A stretch of DNA of 64,000 nucleotides from Streptomyces sp. ALI-76-A (GCF_030287445.1 NZ_JASVWB010000002.1:4588001-4652000); one strand, 5' to 3'. Positions 28,009 through 37,229 are shown, numbered from the stretch's first letter. Translations and numbers: made by a program. The notes: a model not told the origin generated them from the sequence alone.

Positions 28009-29730
28009 GTGGCGGAACGGAGCACGGCTGCCGTCGACGTGGCAGACAACAGTGGTGACGAGCCGCTGACCGCCAAGGCGGACCAGTCCACGGCCGACGG
28101 GGTGGCCAAGAACCGGGAGCGGGACACGGAAGACGTCGAGGCACAGGGGAGCGGCGGGACCCAGGGTCCCGAAAAGGCCTCACCGCCCGAACTGCACAGC
28201 GGTCACAAGCTCGCCAGACGCTACCGTCTTGAGGAGTGCGTCACCCGTCTGGACGGGTTCAGCAGCTGGCGGGCCGTGGACGAGAAACTGCGGCGCGCCG
28301 TCGGCGTCCACATCCTGCCCGCGGACCACGCGCGAGCCCGTTCCGTTCTGGCGGCGGCACGCTCCTCCGCGCTGCTCGGCGACCCCCGTTTCGTCCAGGT
28401 CCTCGACGCCGTCGAGGAGAACGACCTCGTCTACGTCGTCCACGAGTGGCTGCCCGACGCCACGGAACTGACCACACTGCTGGCCCCCGGCCCGCTGGAG
28501 GTGTACGACGCCTACCAGATGGTCAGTCAGATCGCCTCCGCCATGGCCGCCGCCCACCGCGAAGGCCTGGCGCACCTGCGCCTGAACCCGAACGCCGTCC
28601 TGCGCACCTCGAGCGGCCAGTGGCGCATCCGCGGCCTCGCCGTGAACGCCGCACTGCGCGGCGCCACCTCCGACACCCCGCAGCGGACCGACACGGAGGC
28701 GATCGGCGCCCTGCTGTACGCGGCGCTCACCCAGCGCTGGCCGTACGAGAGCGACGCCTACGGCCTGTCCGGACTTCCCAAGGACGTCGGGCTCATCGCC
28801 CCCGACCAGGTGCGTGCGGGCGTCCACCGTGGTCTGTCCGAACTCTCCATGCGGGCCCTCGCCAACGACGGCGCCACCGCCTCCCGCCACGAGACCCCGT
28901 GCACCACGCCCGAGGAACTGGTGAAGGCGATCGGTGAGATGCCCCGCATCCGCCCGCCGGAGCCGTCCTTCACCGCCCCGCCGGACTACCAGCGCACGAC
29001 GTACCAGCAGGGGACCTACGGCCGGGGGCCGGCGCACCCGGGCATCACGCAGTCCGTGCCCACGCCGCCGCCTCCGCTGCAGAGCCGCACCGGCAAGGCA
29101 TTGAAGTGGGCGGTGTCGGCCCTCCTCATCGCCGCGCTGGGGCTGGGCAGCTGGCAGCTGGCGGACGCCCTGATGGACCAGGGCAACAAGGCGGACGACA
29201 CCGGCAACACGCAGACGACCGACGAGGACGACAAGAACAGCACCGCTCCCAAGCCGGTCAAGACGCTCAGCATCCGGGGGGCCCAGGAATATGTGGCCAC
29301 GGGCCAGGCCCAGCACCCGGCGGACGTCGGCAAGACGTACGACAGCGACAGCTCGACGTACTGGCGCACCGCCAGCTACAAAGACGGTCCCACCATGAAC
29401 CCGGCTTTCAAGCCCGGTGTCGGCATCGTCTACGACCTCGGCTCGGAGGAGGAGGTCTCGACCGCTTCGATAGGGCTCCTGTTCGGCGGAGACCACACCA
29501 AGGTCACGCTGTACGCGACGGACTCCATGAGTTCGTCCGTCCCCCTGACGTCGATGACCAAGCTGGGATCCGTGAAGACGACGGGTACCACCGCCAAGGT
29601 GTCGGTCGCCAAGCCGGTGAAGAGCCGGTACGTGCTCGTGTGGTTCACCGCCCTGCCGTACGCGCCGGGCGACACCTACAGCAACTCCGGCTACAAGCAG
29701 GCCATAACAGACCTCAAGTTCACAGGCTGA
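28009..29730 (+). CDS. Membrane-anchored protein pseudokinase
   Basis: Protein of 573 residues. A disordered head (1-60), a protein-kinase fold (about 65-320), a Pro-rich linker, one membrane helix (about 366-386), an acidic stretch, and an extracellular C-terminal domain of about 150 residues resembling discoidin/galactose-binding modules. The kinase is degenerate: the ATP lysine strand reads AVGVHIL, the HRDLKPxN loop reads LAHLRLNPN, and DFG reads RGL. It cannot be expected to phosphorylate. By analogy with the MurJ-fused pseudokinase of mycobacteria it may be a phospho-regulated binding hub for MurJ. GTG 28009 follows GGGAGGCAGGG. Confidence 0.88.
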   Translation: MAERSTAAVDVADNSGDEPLTAKADQSTADGVAKNRERDTEDVEAQGSGGTQGPEKASPPELHSGHKLARRYRLEECVTRLDGFSSWRAVDEKLRRAVGVHILPADHARARSVLAAARSSALLGDPRFVQVLDAVEENDLVYVVHEWLPDATELTTLLAPGPLEVYDAYQMVSQIASAMAAAHREGLAHLRLNPNAVLRTSSGQWRIRGLAVNAALRGATSDTPQRTDTEAIGALLYAALTQRWPYESDAYGLSGLPKDVGLIAPDQVRAGVHRGLSELSMRALANDGATASRHETPCTTPEELVKAIGEMPRIRPPEPSFTAPPDYQRTTYQQGTYGRGPAHPGITQSVPTPPPPLQSRTGKALKWAVSALLIAALGLGSWQLADALMDQGNKADDTGNTQTTDEDDKNSTAPKPVKTLSIRGAQEYVATGQAQHPADVGKTYDSDSSTYWRTASYKDGPTMNPAFKPGVGIVYDLGSEEEVSTASIGLLFGGDHTKVTLYATDSMSSSVPLTSMTKLGSVKTTGTTAKVSVAKPVKSRYVLVWFTALPYAPGDTYSNSGYKQAITDLKFTG

Positions 29731-29755
29731 GCGGGTCGTCAGGGGAGGGGGTCCG

Positions 29756-30481
29756 ATGGCAGAGGGCACCGCGTACGGCGACGTAAGCGATCAGGACCTC
29801 CTGGCCCGCCATGTGGAGGGTGACCCCGACGCGTTCGGTGAGCTCGTGCGCCGCCACCGCGACCGGCTCTGGGCCGTCGCCCTGCGGACACTGGGGGACC
29901 GCGAGGAGGCCGCCGACGCCGTCCAGGACGCCCTCGTTTCGGCATACCGGGCCGCCCACACCTTCCGTGGCCAGTCGGCCGTCACGACCTGGCTGCACCG
30001 GATCACGGTGAACGCCTGCCTTGACCGAGCCCGCAAGGCGGCCTCCCGGAAGACGTCTCCGGTCGACGACACCGAGCGCCTGGAACAGTTGCTGGAGCCG
30101 CACGAGTCGGCCTCGGCTCCCGCGGAGCGCAATGACCTCCACCGGCAGCTCCTGGAGGCGCTCGGCACCCTCCCGCCCGACCAGCGAGCCGCCCTCGTCC
30201 TGGTGGACATGCAGGGTTATCCGGTCGCGGAAGCCGCCCGGATGCTCGACGTGCCCACCGGAACCGTGAAGAGCCGCTGCGCTCGCGGCCGAGCCAGACT
30301 CCTGCCCCTCCTCACCCATCTGCGGCCGGAAAGAGCCGGGGACGGCAGAGAAGGGGGCGCCGGGCGGAACCGGTCGCAGGGGACATCCGTCCCACCCGCA
30401 GCGGGACCGCGTGAGGCAGGTCCCCCGGAACCAGGGCCAAGCGATTCAGCTGCCGTGAAGGGCGGAGGTGGGCGAGCGTGA
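29756..30481 (+). CDS. sigM: ECF RNA polymerase sigma factor SigM
   Basis: Protein of 241 residues. Region 2 (about 14-85) contains DAFGELVRRHRDRLWAVALR and DAVQDALVSAYR; region 4 (about 125-180) contains LPPDQRAALVLVDMQGYPVAEAA-type residues and a helix-turn-helix ending GTVKSRCARGRARL. The last 60 residues are a hydrophilic tail. ATG 29756 follows GGGAGGGGG. The stop overlaps the anti-sigma start (GTGA), so the two are translationally coupled. Named by synteny with the sigM-rsmA-trxB-trxC block of actinobacteria. Confidence 0.92.
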   Translation: MAEGTAYGDVSDQDLLARHVEGDPDAFGELVRRHRDRLWAVALRTLGDREEAADAVQDALVSAYRAAHTFRGQSAVTTWLHRITVNACLDRARKAASRKTSPVDDTERLEQLLEPHESASAPAERNDLHRQLLEALGTLPPDQRAALVLVDMQGYPVAEAARMLDVPTGTVKSRCARGRARLLPLLTHLRPERAGDGREGGAGRNRSQGTSVPPAAGPREAGPPEPGPSDSAAVKGGGGRA

Positions 30482-31440
30482 CATCGACGACAGACACGTC
30501 CGGGCACCCGGACGTCGCGGAGATCTCCGACCTCACCGAAGGCCTGCTCCCACCGTCCCGGACCGCGGACATACGGCGGCATATGGCCGAGTGCGCGGTC
30601 TGCGCGGACGTCCTCACCTCGCTGGAGGAGATCCGAGGGCTGCTCGGCACACTGCCGGGCCCCGTGAGCATGCCCGCCGATGTCGCCGGCCGGATCGATG
30701 CCGCCCTCGCGGCGGAGGCCCTGCTGAACGCCACCGCACCGGTTGCCGACCATGCGCAAGCACCGGCCGGCCCGACGGTTCAGTCCGCGTCCGCCACGGA
30801 CTCGGACCCTGCACACCAGAACAGCACGGAGTCCGATGACGCTGAGCGTGTTTCACGTGAAACATCGACGTCTGCAGACCGTCCGTCAGGGCGTCCCCGT
30901 GCCACGACCACGGGCCCCGGTCGCAAGGAACGCAGGAAGAGTGACAAGCGCAGGGCCGCCGTCCTGGGTGCTGTGTTCACCGTCGCGGCTCTGGGGTTCG
31001 GATCCGTGCTGCTGTCCTCCATGAACGATGGCAAGCCGTCCGAGACAGGAGGGCAGCAGTCCACCTCCGCGGACACGTTCTCGGAGGAGAAGCTGGAGAA
31101 GCAGGTCTCCGATCTCCTTGCCACGAGCCAGAGCGCGGGGAGCGGATCCCGCCCCCGGAGCAGCCTGGGCGCGGAGTCCTTCCCCGGTAGCAACGAGCCC
31201 AAGATCCTTCAGGACACCACCCCGGTGCCCGCCTGCGTTCAGAAGGGCATCGGCCGCAGCGGCTCCGCGCTCGCGACCGAGCCCGGTATCTACCGGGGGA
31301 CGGACGCACTGCTCGTCGTGCTGCCCGACGCGTCCGACGCCACCCGCGTCACGGCCTACATCATGGACTCGACCTGTGTGACCGACCCGTCCGTCGGCAA
31401 GGCCGAGGTTCTGCTGAAGCAGACCTACGCGAAGTCCTGA
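30478..31440 (+). CDS. Zinc-type anti-sigma factor partner of SigM
   Basis: Protein of 320 residues. The N-terminal anti-sigma domain holds the zinc motif HMAECAVC (His35, Cys39, Cys42), then a disordered linker, one membrane helix (about 160-181) and an extracellular domain of about 130 residues ending near TCVTDPSVGKAEVLLKQTYAKS. It should hold SigM at the membrane until released. Residues 125-129 (VSRET) are encoded by a parS site. GTG start overlaps the sigM stop. What signal the outer domain senses is unknown. Confidence 0.87.
   Translation: MTSTTDTSGHPDVAEISDLTEGLLPPSRTADIRRHMAECAVCADVLTSLEEIRGLLGTLPGPVSMPADVAGRIDAALAAEALLNATAPVADHAQAPAGPTVQSASATDSDPAHQNSTESDDAERVSRETSTSADRPSGRPRATTTGPGRKERRKSDKRRAAVLGAVFTVAALGFGSVLLSSMNDGKPSETGGQQSTSADTFSEEKLEKQVSDLLATSQSAGSGSRPRSSLGAESFPGSNEPKILQDTTPVPACVQKGIGRSGSALATEPGIYRGTDALLVVLPDASDATRVTAYIMDSTCVTDPSVGKAEVLLKQTYAKS
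30850..30863. other. parS: parS centromere site inside the anti-sigma gene
   Basis: Perfect GTTTCACGTGAAAC read as VSRET in the linker before the membrane helix. Confidence 0.95.
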
Positions 31441-31447
31441 CCGCACG

Positions 31448-31480
31448 GTCTTGGTCTTGGTCTTCGTCTTCGTCTTCGTT
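31448..31480. repeat. Hexanucleotide microsatellite
   Basis: About five tandem copies of GTCTTG/GTCTTC directly after the anti-sigma stop codon. Non-coding. Confidence 0.75.
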
Positions 31481-31533
31481 CGGCCTGCGTGGTATCCCCT
31501 ACGGTGTCGCCTCTCCGTGTGCCCGGACACAGC

Positions 31534-31560
31534 GGGAATGCGGGACCCTTAGGATCCGTT
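31534..31560 (+). promoter_or_regulatory. Sigma-R promoter of trxBA
   Basis: GGGAAT at 31534-31539, an 18-base spacer, and GTT at 31558-31560. This is the exact consensus of the thiol-oxidative-stress sigma factor SigR of Streptomyces, whose known targets include trxBA. It lies 70 bp upstream of trxB. Confidence 0.85.
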
Positions 31561-31630
31561 GGGTGGGGTGAGAGTTCCGAGAGGAACTCCCCCGGTCGTA
31601 CGCCGCAGTCCAGAGACGAGGAATCAAGCC

Positions 31631-32599
31631 GTGACCGACGTCCGTAACGTGATCATCATCGGCTCAGGGCCCGCCGGCTACACGGCGGCGCTGTACACCG
31701 CGCGCGCGTCGCTGAAGCCGCTGGTGTTCGAGGGCGCCGTCACCGCGGGTGGTGCGCTCATGAACACCACCGAGGTGGAGAACTTCCCCGGGTTCCAGGA
31801 CGGCATCATGGGTCCCGAGCTCATGGACAACATGCGGGCCCAGGCCGAGCGCTTCGGCGCCGAGCTCATCCCGGATGACATCGTCAACGTCGACCTGACC
31901 GGGGAGATCAAGACCGTCACCGACACCGCGGGCACGGTGCACAGGGCGAAGGCCGTCATCGTCACCACCGGCTCGCAGCACCGCAAGCTCGGCCTGCCGA
32001 ACGAGGACGCTCTCTCCGGCCGCGGCGTCTCCTGGTGTGCCACCTGTGACGGCTTCTTCTTCAAGGACCAGGACATCGCCGTGATCGGCGGCGGCGACAC
32101 CGCGATGGAGGAAGCCACCTTCCTCTCCCGCTTCGCCAAGTCCGTGACGATTGTCCACCGCCGTGACACCCTGCGCGCCTCCAAGGCGATGCAGGACCGC
32201 GCGTTCGCCGACCCGAAGATCAAGTTCGTGTGGGACAGCGAGGTCGCGGAGATCCAGGGCGACCAGAAGCTCGCGAGTCTGAAGCTGCGCAATCTGAAGA
32301 CCGGCGAGCTCTCGGACCTTCCGGTGACCGGTCTGTTCATCGCGATCGGCCACGACCCGCGCACCGAACTCTTCAAGGGACAACTGGAGCTGGACGAGGA
32401 GGGCTATCTGAAGGTGGACGCGCCCTCCACCCGGACGAACCTGTCCGGCGTCTTCGGCGCAGGTGACGTGGTCGACCACACCTACCGCCAGGCCATCACC
32501 GCGGCCGGCACCGGATGCGCCGCCGCCCTCGACGCTGAGCGCTTCCTCGCCGCTCTCGCGGACGAGGAGAAGGCGGAGCCCGAGAAGACCGCTGTCTGA
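31631..32599 (+). CDS. trxB: Thioredoxin-disulfide reductase
   Basis: Protein of 322 residues. FAD site [10 protein letters not shown] at 11-20, redox-active CATC at 136-139, NADPH site [10 protein letters not shown] at about 154-163, and the C-terminal FAD motif [10 protein letters not shown]. Reduces thioredoxin with NADPH in the cytoplasm. GTG 31631 starts [11 protein letters not shown] after GACGAGGAATC. Transcription from the SigR-type promoter upstream is expected, and trxA follows 44 bp downstream. A short hairpin (GAGTTCC / GGAACTC, 31572-31589) lies in the leader. Confidence 0.97.
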   Translation: MTDVRNVIIIGSGPAGYTAALYTARASLKPLVFEGAVTAGGALMNTTEVENFPGFQDGIMGPELMDNMRAQAERFGAELIPDDIVNVDLTGEIKTVTDTAGTVHRAKAVIVTTGSQHRKLGLPNEDALSGRGVSWCATCDGFFFKDQDIAVIGGGDTAMEEATFLSRFAKSVTIVHRRDTLRASKAMQDRAFADPKIKFVWDSEVAEIQGDQKLASLKLRNLKTGELSDLPVTGLFIAIGHDPRTELFKGQLELDEEGYLKVDAPSTRTNLSGVFGAGDVVDHTYRQAITAAGTGCAAALDAERFLAALADEEKAEPEKTAV

Positions 32600-32643
32600 C
32601 CTTCACCCACCACCCCACGCACCAACCAGTTAAGGAGCCCGCC

Positions 32644-32976
32644 GTGGCCGGCACCCTGAAGAATGTGACCGACGATTCCTTCGAGCAGGACGTCCTCAAG
32701 AGCGACAAGCCCGTCCTGGTGGACTTCTGGGCTGCCTGGTGCGGCCCGTGCCGCCAGATCGCTCCGTCCCTCGAGGCGATCGCCGCCGAGTACGGCGACA
32801 AGATCGAGGTCGTCAAGCTGAACATCGACGAGAACCCGGGTACGGCCGCCAAGTACGGCGTCATGTCCATCCCGACGCTGAACGTCTACCAGGGTGGCGA
32901 GGTCGCCAAGACCATCGTCGGCGCGAAGCCGAAGGCCGCGATCGTCCGCGACCTCGAGGACTTCATCGCCGAGTGA
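32644..32976 (+). CDS. trxA: Thioredoxin
   Basis: Protein of 110 residues with WCGPC at 32-36 and the cis-proline segment SIPTLNVYQGG. GTG 32644 follows TAAGGAGCCC. General protein disulfide reductase, partner of TrxB just upstream. parS and a terminator follow its stop codon immediately. Confidence 0.97.
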   Translation: MAGTLKNVTDDSFEQDVLKSDKPVLVDFWAAWCGPCRQIAPSLEAIAAEYGDKIEVVKLNIDENPGTAAKYGVMSIPTLNVYQGGEVAKTIVGAKPKAAIVRDLEDFIAE

Positions 32977-32977
32977 C

Positions 32978-32991
32978 GTTTCACGTGAAAC
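32978..32991. other. parS: parS centromere site
   Basis: Perfect GTTTCACGTGAAAC beginning one base after the trxA stop codon, just ahead of the terminator. Confidence 0.95.
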
Positions 32992-32995
32992 ACCA

Positions 32996-33023
32996 GAGGG
33001 CCGGCCCGCAAGGGCTGGCCCTC
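32996..33023. terminator. Bidirectional terminator
   Basis: 12-bp stem GAGGGCCGGCCC / GGGCTGGCCCTC (one G-U pair) with a four-base loop, between trxA (plus) and the GNAT gene (minus). Confidence 0.8.
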
Positions 33024-33028
33024 TCTCG

Positions 33029-33646
33029 TCACAGGGGCCGCAGCGCCGGCTCCTTCTGCACAGCTCCCAACAGCCGGTCGAGCGCCATCTCCACGTCTTC
33101 CTTCCAGGAGAGTGTCGTCCGCAACTCCAGACGCAGACGTGGATACGTCGGATGGGGCCGGACCGTCTTGAAGCCCACCGCCAGCAGATGGTCGGCGGGC
33201 AGCAGACAGGCGGGTTCCTTCCAGCGCGCGTCCCCGAAGGCCTCGATCGCCTTGAAGCCACGCCGCAGCAGATCCTTCGCGACCGTCTGGACCATCACAC
33301 GTCCCAGCCCCTGGCCCTGGTAGCCCGGCATGATGAACGCGGTCATCAGCTGTACCGCGTCGGGCGAGACAGGGCTCGTGGGAAACGCCGTCGCGCGGGG
33401 GACATAGGCCGGAGGAGCGTAGAGCACGAAGCCCACCGGTACGTCGTCGACGTACACGACCCTTCCGCAGGACCCCCAGTCCAGCAGGACGGCGGAAATC
33501 CAGGCTTCCTTCTCCAGAGCGGGCGTTCCGGCCTTTACCGCGGCCTCACCACTGACGGGGTCGAGTTCCCAGAAGACACACGTGCGACAGCGCTGGGGAA
33601 GGTCCTGAAGGTTGTCCAGCGTGAGCGGTACGAGCCGACGCCCCAT
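33029..33646 (-). CDS. GNAT family N-acetyltransferase
   Basis: Protein of 205 residues starting MGRRLVPLTLDNLQDLP. The acetyl-CoA loop YQGQGLGRVM lies at about 115-124. An N-terminal cysteine segment (RCRTCVFWELDP) is typical of a small actinobacterial GNAT subgroup. Located between trxA and parB, where mycobacteria carry cwlM. Function unknown. ATG 33646 follows AGGATCAGG; the longer upstream frame overlaps a small putative gene. Confidence 0.87.
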   Translation of the reverse strand: MGRRLVPLTLDNLQDLPQRCRTCVFWELDPVSGEAAVKAGTPALEKEAWISAVLLDWGSCGRVVYVDDVPVGFVLYAPPAYVPRATAFPTSPVSPDAVQLMTAFIMPGYQGQGLGRVMVQTVAKDLLRRGFKAIEAFGDARWKEPACLLPADHLLAVGFKTVRPHPTYPRLRLELRTTLSWKEDVEMALDRLLGAVQKEPALRPL

Positions 33647-33792
33647 GAAGCCTGATCCTCGCTTCCTTCGCCCGCCACGTCGCGGGCGGCCGTCAGAGCA
33701 CTCCGTTCCCTGAGCAGACTGCCGACGAAGCCGCCGATCACGCCCAGTCCCAGGCCTGCGCTCACCAGTCCGGTCCGGCTCACCGTTCGCAT
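33535..33792 (-). CDS. Small putative membrane protein overlapping the GNAT start
   Basis: Possible protein of 85 residues starting MRTVSRTGLVSAGLGLG, with one hydrophobic helix (about 8-25), then a charged segment. A strong ribosome site GAGGGGAGAGGCAGGGGCT precedes ATG 33792. The first 50 codons have coding-like GC at third positions; the remaining 36 overlap the GNAT gene in another frame and look like shadow sequence. The real protein may be shorter in relatives, with the ancestral stop lost here. Confidence 0.45.
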   Translation of the reverse strand: MRTVSRTGLVSAGLGLGVIGGFVGSLLRERSALTAARDVAGEGSEDQASWGVGSYRSRWTTFRTFPSAVARVSSGNSTPSVVRPR

Positions 33793-33973
33793 AGCCCCTG
33801 CCTCTCCCCTCAGAGGTGCTGCCGGGTGGATGCGCCATACCCGAACGCATCGTATCCACGATGCGATTCCACCGACACCGCCTCATGGCAAAGGGCGGGT
33901 CGTGTCCGATATCCGTCGGCCACGGCCCGCCCTGTCACCGCTCCAGCATCCCCGCGCTCCGGGGGCCGGCCGA

Positions 33974-35074
33974 TCAGTCCTCTGTCTCCTCGGACGCGCT
34001 CTCCAGGAGGCTCTTCTGGAGAGCCAGCTTCTCGCCCGGAGCGAGGGTGCTGAGGATCCGCTCAAGATCCTCCGGGGAGGCGAACTCGACGGTGATCCTG
34101 CCCTTCTTCTGGCCCAGCTCGACCTTCACACGCGTCTCGAAACGGTCCGAGAGGCGGGTCGCGAGGTCGCTCAGCGCGGGTGCGACCCGCGCGCCGGCCC
34201 GAGGCCCCTTGGAGCGCTGGGCCCTCTGGGGACGCGAGCCCATAAGGGTCACGATCTCCTCGACGGCCCGCACCGAGAGGCCCTCCGCCACGATGCGATG
34301 GGCCAGCCGGTCCTGCTCCTCAGAGTCCTCGACGGAGAGCAGCGCCCGGGCGTGTCCTGCCGAGAGCACTCCGGCGGCCACGCGCTTCTGTACGGTGGAC
34401 GAGAGCTTCAGCAGACGCAGGGTGTTGGAGACCTGCGGGCGGGACCGACCGATACGGTCCGCCAGCTGGTCATGCGTGCAGTTGAAGTCCTTCAGCAGCT
34501 GGTCGTAGGCGGCTGCCTCTTCCAGCGGGTTCAGCTGGGCCCGATGAAGGTTCTCCAGCAGGGCGTCCAGGAGCAGCTTGTCGTCGTCCGTGGCCCGGAC
34601 GATCGCCGGAATCGCCTCCAGCCCCGCCTCACGGCAGGCCCGCCAGCGCCGCTCACCCATGATGAGTTCATAGCGCGCGGGGCCGAGCTGCCGGACGACG
34701 ACGGGCTGGAGGAGACCGACCTCCTTGATGGAGGTGACGAGCTCCTGAAGCGCGTCCTCGTCGAAAACCTCACGGGGCTGGCGCGGATTCGGCTTGATGG
34801 AGTCGAGGGGGAGCTCCGCGAAGTGGGCGCCCATGGGAGAAGCGGGCATCTCCGTGGCGCCGCGCGCCGACGGCTCCTCGGTTTCATGTGAAACAGGCGG
34901 CAGCGTGGCCACCTTCGCCGCGGCCACTCCGCGGTCGCCGGTCAGTACCGGGACTGCTGCCGGGGACGTCGAAGCAATGCCCCCCACCGTGGCCGGAGTC
35001 ACCTGCTTCTCCGTCGGGGCAGCAGGGATCAGTGCGCCGAGACCACGACCCAAACCCCTCCGTCGCTCGCTCAC
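33974..35074 (-). CDS. parB: Chromosome partitioning protein ParB
   Basis: Protein of 366 residues. Basic N-terminal ParA-contact peptide [13 protein letters not shown] (5-17), a long variable linker, then the CTP-binding/ParB domain with NPRQPRE (about 96-102) and GERRWRA (140-146). The helix-turn-helix is at about 192-214 ([18 protein letters not shown] region), and a C-terminal dimer domain follows. It loads on parS and spreads. GTG start overlaps the parA stop (GTGA). Residues 61-65 (VSHET) in the linker are encoded by a one-mismatch parS. Confidence 0.97.
   Translation of the reverse strand: MSERRRGLGRGLGALIPAAPTEKQVTPATVGGIASTSPAAVPVLTGDRGVAAAKVATLPPVSHETEEPSARGATEMPASPMGAHFAELPLDSIKPNPRQPREVFDEDALQELVTSIKEVGLLQPVVVRQLGPARYELIMGERRWRACREAGLEAIPAIVRATDDDKLLLDALLENLHRAQLNPLEEAAAYDQLLKDFNCTHDQLADRIGRSRPQVSNTLRLLKLSSTVQKRVAAGVLSAGHARALLSVEDSEEQDRLAHRIVAEGLSVRAVEEIVTLMGSRPQRAQRSKGPRAGARVAPALSDLATRLSDRFETRVKVELGQKKGRITVEFASPEDLERILSTLAPGEKLALQKSLLESASEETED
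34881..34894. other. parS: Degenerate parS within parB
   Basis: GTTTCATGTGAAAC, one base from consensus, read in frame as VSHET. Confidence 0.7.
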
Positions 35075-36144
35075 TGGATCCCCTCCACCATGCTCGGGTC
35101 GCTCTGTGCGCCGATGTGCGCGTGTGTCGCGTCATAGGAGACGCCGACACCCTTCAGCGCGATTTCTCGTGCCGCCTCAAGATAGGACAGGGCACCGCTC
35201 GATCCTGGATCATAGGTCAGCACGGTCTGTCCGTAGCTCGGCGCCTCGGAGATGCGGACCGAGCGGGGAATGCTCGTCCGCAGCACCTCCTCGCCGAAGT
35301 GACTGCGTACCTCGTCCGCGACCTGGGACGCGAGGCGTGTCCGGCCGTCGTACATGGTGAGCAGGATGGTCGACACATGCAAGGTGGGGTTGAGGTGGCC
35401 CCGCACCAGGTCGACGTTGCGCAGCAGCTGCCCCAGTCCTTCCAGCGCGTAGTACTCGCACTGAATCGGGATCAGGACCTCCTGGCCCGCCACCAGCGCG
35501 TTGACAGTCAGGAGACCGAGCGAGGGCGGACAGTCGATGAGGATGTAGTCCAGCGGCTGCTCGTAGGCCTGGATCGCTCGCTGGAGCCGGCTCTCCCGAG
35601 CCACCAGCGACACCAGCTCGATCTCCGCACCGGCGAGATCGATGGTGGCGGGGGCGCAGAAGAGCCCCTCGACATCGGAGACCGGCTGGACGACGTCGGA
35701 GAGCGGCCTGCTGTCGACCAGGACGTCGTAGATGGACGGGACTTCGGCGTGATGGTCGATTCCCAGCGCGGTGGACGCGTTGCCCTGCGGGTCAAGGTCG
35801 ACCACCAGTACACGGGCACCATGCAGCGCCAGCGAAGCGGCAAGGTTGACGGTCGTCGTCGTCTTGCCCACTCCACCCTTCTGGTTAGCGACCACCATGA
35901 TCCGGGTCTGCTCAGGACGCGGCAGACCCTCGCCGGCACGGCCCAGAGCCTCTACCGCCAGTTGGGCAGCACGACCGATCGGAGTGTCGTCCATCGGAGG
36001 CGGTGTTTCACGTGAAACATCCTCCCCCATCGACTCGGTACGGGGACCGGGGACCGGATCGGTCATCGGTCCCGCGATGTTGGCGTCGGACCGCAAGGAT
36101 TCACTCTCCTCGACTTCAGGCTCGCAATGAACAGAGCCTCCCAT
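35071..36144 (-). CDS. parA: Chromosome partitioning ATPase ParA
   Basis: Protein of 357 residues. An acidic, disordered N-terminal extension of about 75 residues, then the deviant Walker [10 protein letters not shown] at 89-97, DLDPQGNAS and the DCPPSLG switch. It positions ParB-bound origins, in Streptomyces mainly during sporulation. ATG 36144 gives the length I recall for Streptomyces ParA; upstream starts would read through parS and promoter-like DNA. Residues 43-47 (VSRET) come from a parS. Operon with parB, four-base overlap. Confidence 0.95.
   Translation of the reverse strand: MGGSVHCEPEVEESESLRSDANIAGPMTDPVPGPRTESMGEDVSRETPPPMDDTPIGRAAQLAVEALGRAGEGLPRPEQTRIMVVANQKGGVGKTTTTVNLAASLALHGARVLVVDLDPQGNASTALGIDHHAEVPSIYDVLVDSRPLSDVVQPVSDVEGLFCAPATIDLAGAEIELVSLVARESRLQRAIQAYEQPLDYILIDCPPSLGLLTVNALVAGQEVLIPIQCEYYALEGLGQLLRNVDLVRGHLNPTLHVSTILLTMYDGRTRLASQVADEVRSHFGEEVLRTSIPRSVRISEAPSYGQTVLTYDPGSSGALSYLEAAREIALKGVGVSYDATHAHIGAQSDPSMVEGIQ
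36005..36018. other. parS: parS centromere site inside parA
   Basis: Perfect GTTTCACGTGAAAC, read as VSRET in the ParA N-terminal extension. Confidence 0.95.
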
Positions 36145-36180
36145 GTCTTCGGGGTCGTGAACCAGTGAGGCCTGTTGTTC

Positions 36181-36207
36181 TGTGGAGAAATCCACCTCTG
36201 TGGACAA
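36181..36207 (-). promoter_or_regulatory. DnaA-box pair upstream of parA
   Basis: TGTGGAGAA at 36181-36189 (one mismatch) and TGTGGACAA at 36199-36207 (exact reverse of the TTGTCCACA consensus), 37 to 63 bp upstream of the parA start codon. DnaA binding is inferred. Confidence 0.5.
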
Positions 36208-36302
36208 CTCCGCACCCTCTCCGAGTGAACCGAGAGGCTTCCGGTCGCGGGGTTCGGCCGCAGCCCGGCCCCGGCTGATGATGCCGTGCAGCAGTGAGCG
36301 AC

Positions 36303-36316
36303 GTTTCACGTGAAAC
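36303..36316. other. parS: parS centromere site upstream of parA
   Basis: Perfect GTTTCACGTGAAAC in the rsmG-parA gap, about 160 bp before the parA start. Confidence 0.95.
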
Positions 36317-36434
36317 ACGATGCACAGCAAATCAGGCCGAACTGTCGCGACACTCCGGCATGTACAGGTATGGCAGCTTGTGTGGAGTACGTCTCATCGT
36401 CAGGACGGTCAGTGACTCCGACACCCCAGGCAGC

Positions 36435-37154
36435 TCATCCGCGACGTCGGCGCGCCCGGCCCGTCCGGGCGGCCTTGGCCCGCTTCGCCGCGAACCGCAC
36501 GCCACCCGGGCTCTCGCCGACCTCCACCCGGACAACTGTGGACAGCGGATCCACCACACCCTCACCGACATGCAGGACGGACGTCTCCACGGCCCCCAGC
36601 TTGCTCAGGGCGGTCGCCGCGGTCTTGAGCTCCTCCTCGGCGGTGTCGCCCTTGAGCGCGAGCATCTCCCCGTACGGGCGCAGCAGCGGAATGCCCCAGG
36701 CGGCCAGGCGGTCCAGCGGGGCCACCGCCCGCGCCGTCACCACATGGACGGGTGTGAGCTTCCCCATGACCTCCTCGGCCCGGCCACGGACAACCGTCAC
36801 ATGATCCAGGCCGAGCAGTTCCACGACCTCCGTGAGAAACGTGGTGCGCCGCAGCAGGGGCTCCAGCAGCGTGATCTTCAGATCCTCCCGGACGAGCGCC
36901 AGGGGGATGCCGGGCAGACCGGCGCCGGAGCCGACATCGCACACCGTCACACCCTCGGGCACGACCTCCGAGAGCACCGCGCAGTTCAGCAGGTGCCGCT
37001 CCCACAGCCGGGGCACCTCACGCGGTCCGATCAGACCGCGCTGCACACCCGCCTCGGCGAGCAGCTCCGCGTAGCGGACCGCGTCCGCGAAGCGATCACC
37101 GAACACCTCGCGCGCCTGCTCGGGCACGGGGGGAAGCTCAGCTGCCTCCGTCAC
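36435..37154 (-). CDS. rsmG: 16S rRNA (guanine-527-N7) methyltransferase RsmG (GidB)
   Basis: Protein of 239 residues. SAM-binding motif [17 protein letters not shown] at about 70-86, then [10 protein letters not shown]. Methylates G527 of 16S rRNA; loss gives low-level streptomycin resistance in actinomycetes. GTG 37154 follows GGAAGGACGG. Basic C-terminal tail RRRRG. Terminator of the upstream operon lies between jag and rsmG, so it probably has its own promoter. Confidence 0.95.
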   Translation of the reverse strand: MTEAAELPPVPEQAREVFGDRFADAVRYAELLAEAGVQRGLIGPREVPRLWERHLLNCAVLSEVVPEGVTVCDVGSGAGLPGIPLALVREDLKITLLEPLLRRTTFLTEVVELLGLDHVTVVRGRAEEVMGKLTPVHVVTARAVAPLDRLAAWGIPLLRPYGEMLALKGDTAEEELKTAATALSKLGAVETSVLHVGEGVVDPLSTVVRVEVGESPGGVRFAAKRAKAARTGRARRRRG

Positions 37155-37229
37155 GGGGACCGTCCTTCCGTATGGCGTGGGCGCACCGGCGACGACGCCA
37201 GAACCACCAGAACTATCAGGCTGACAAAG

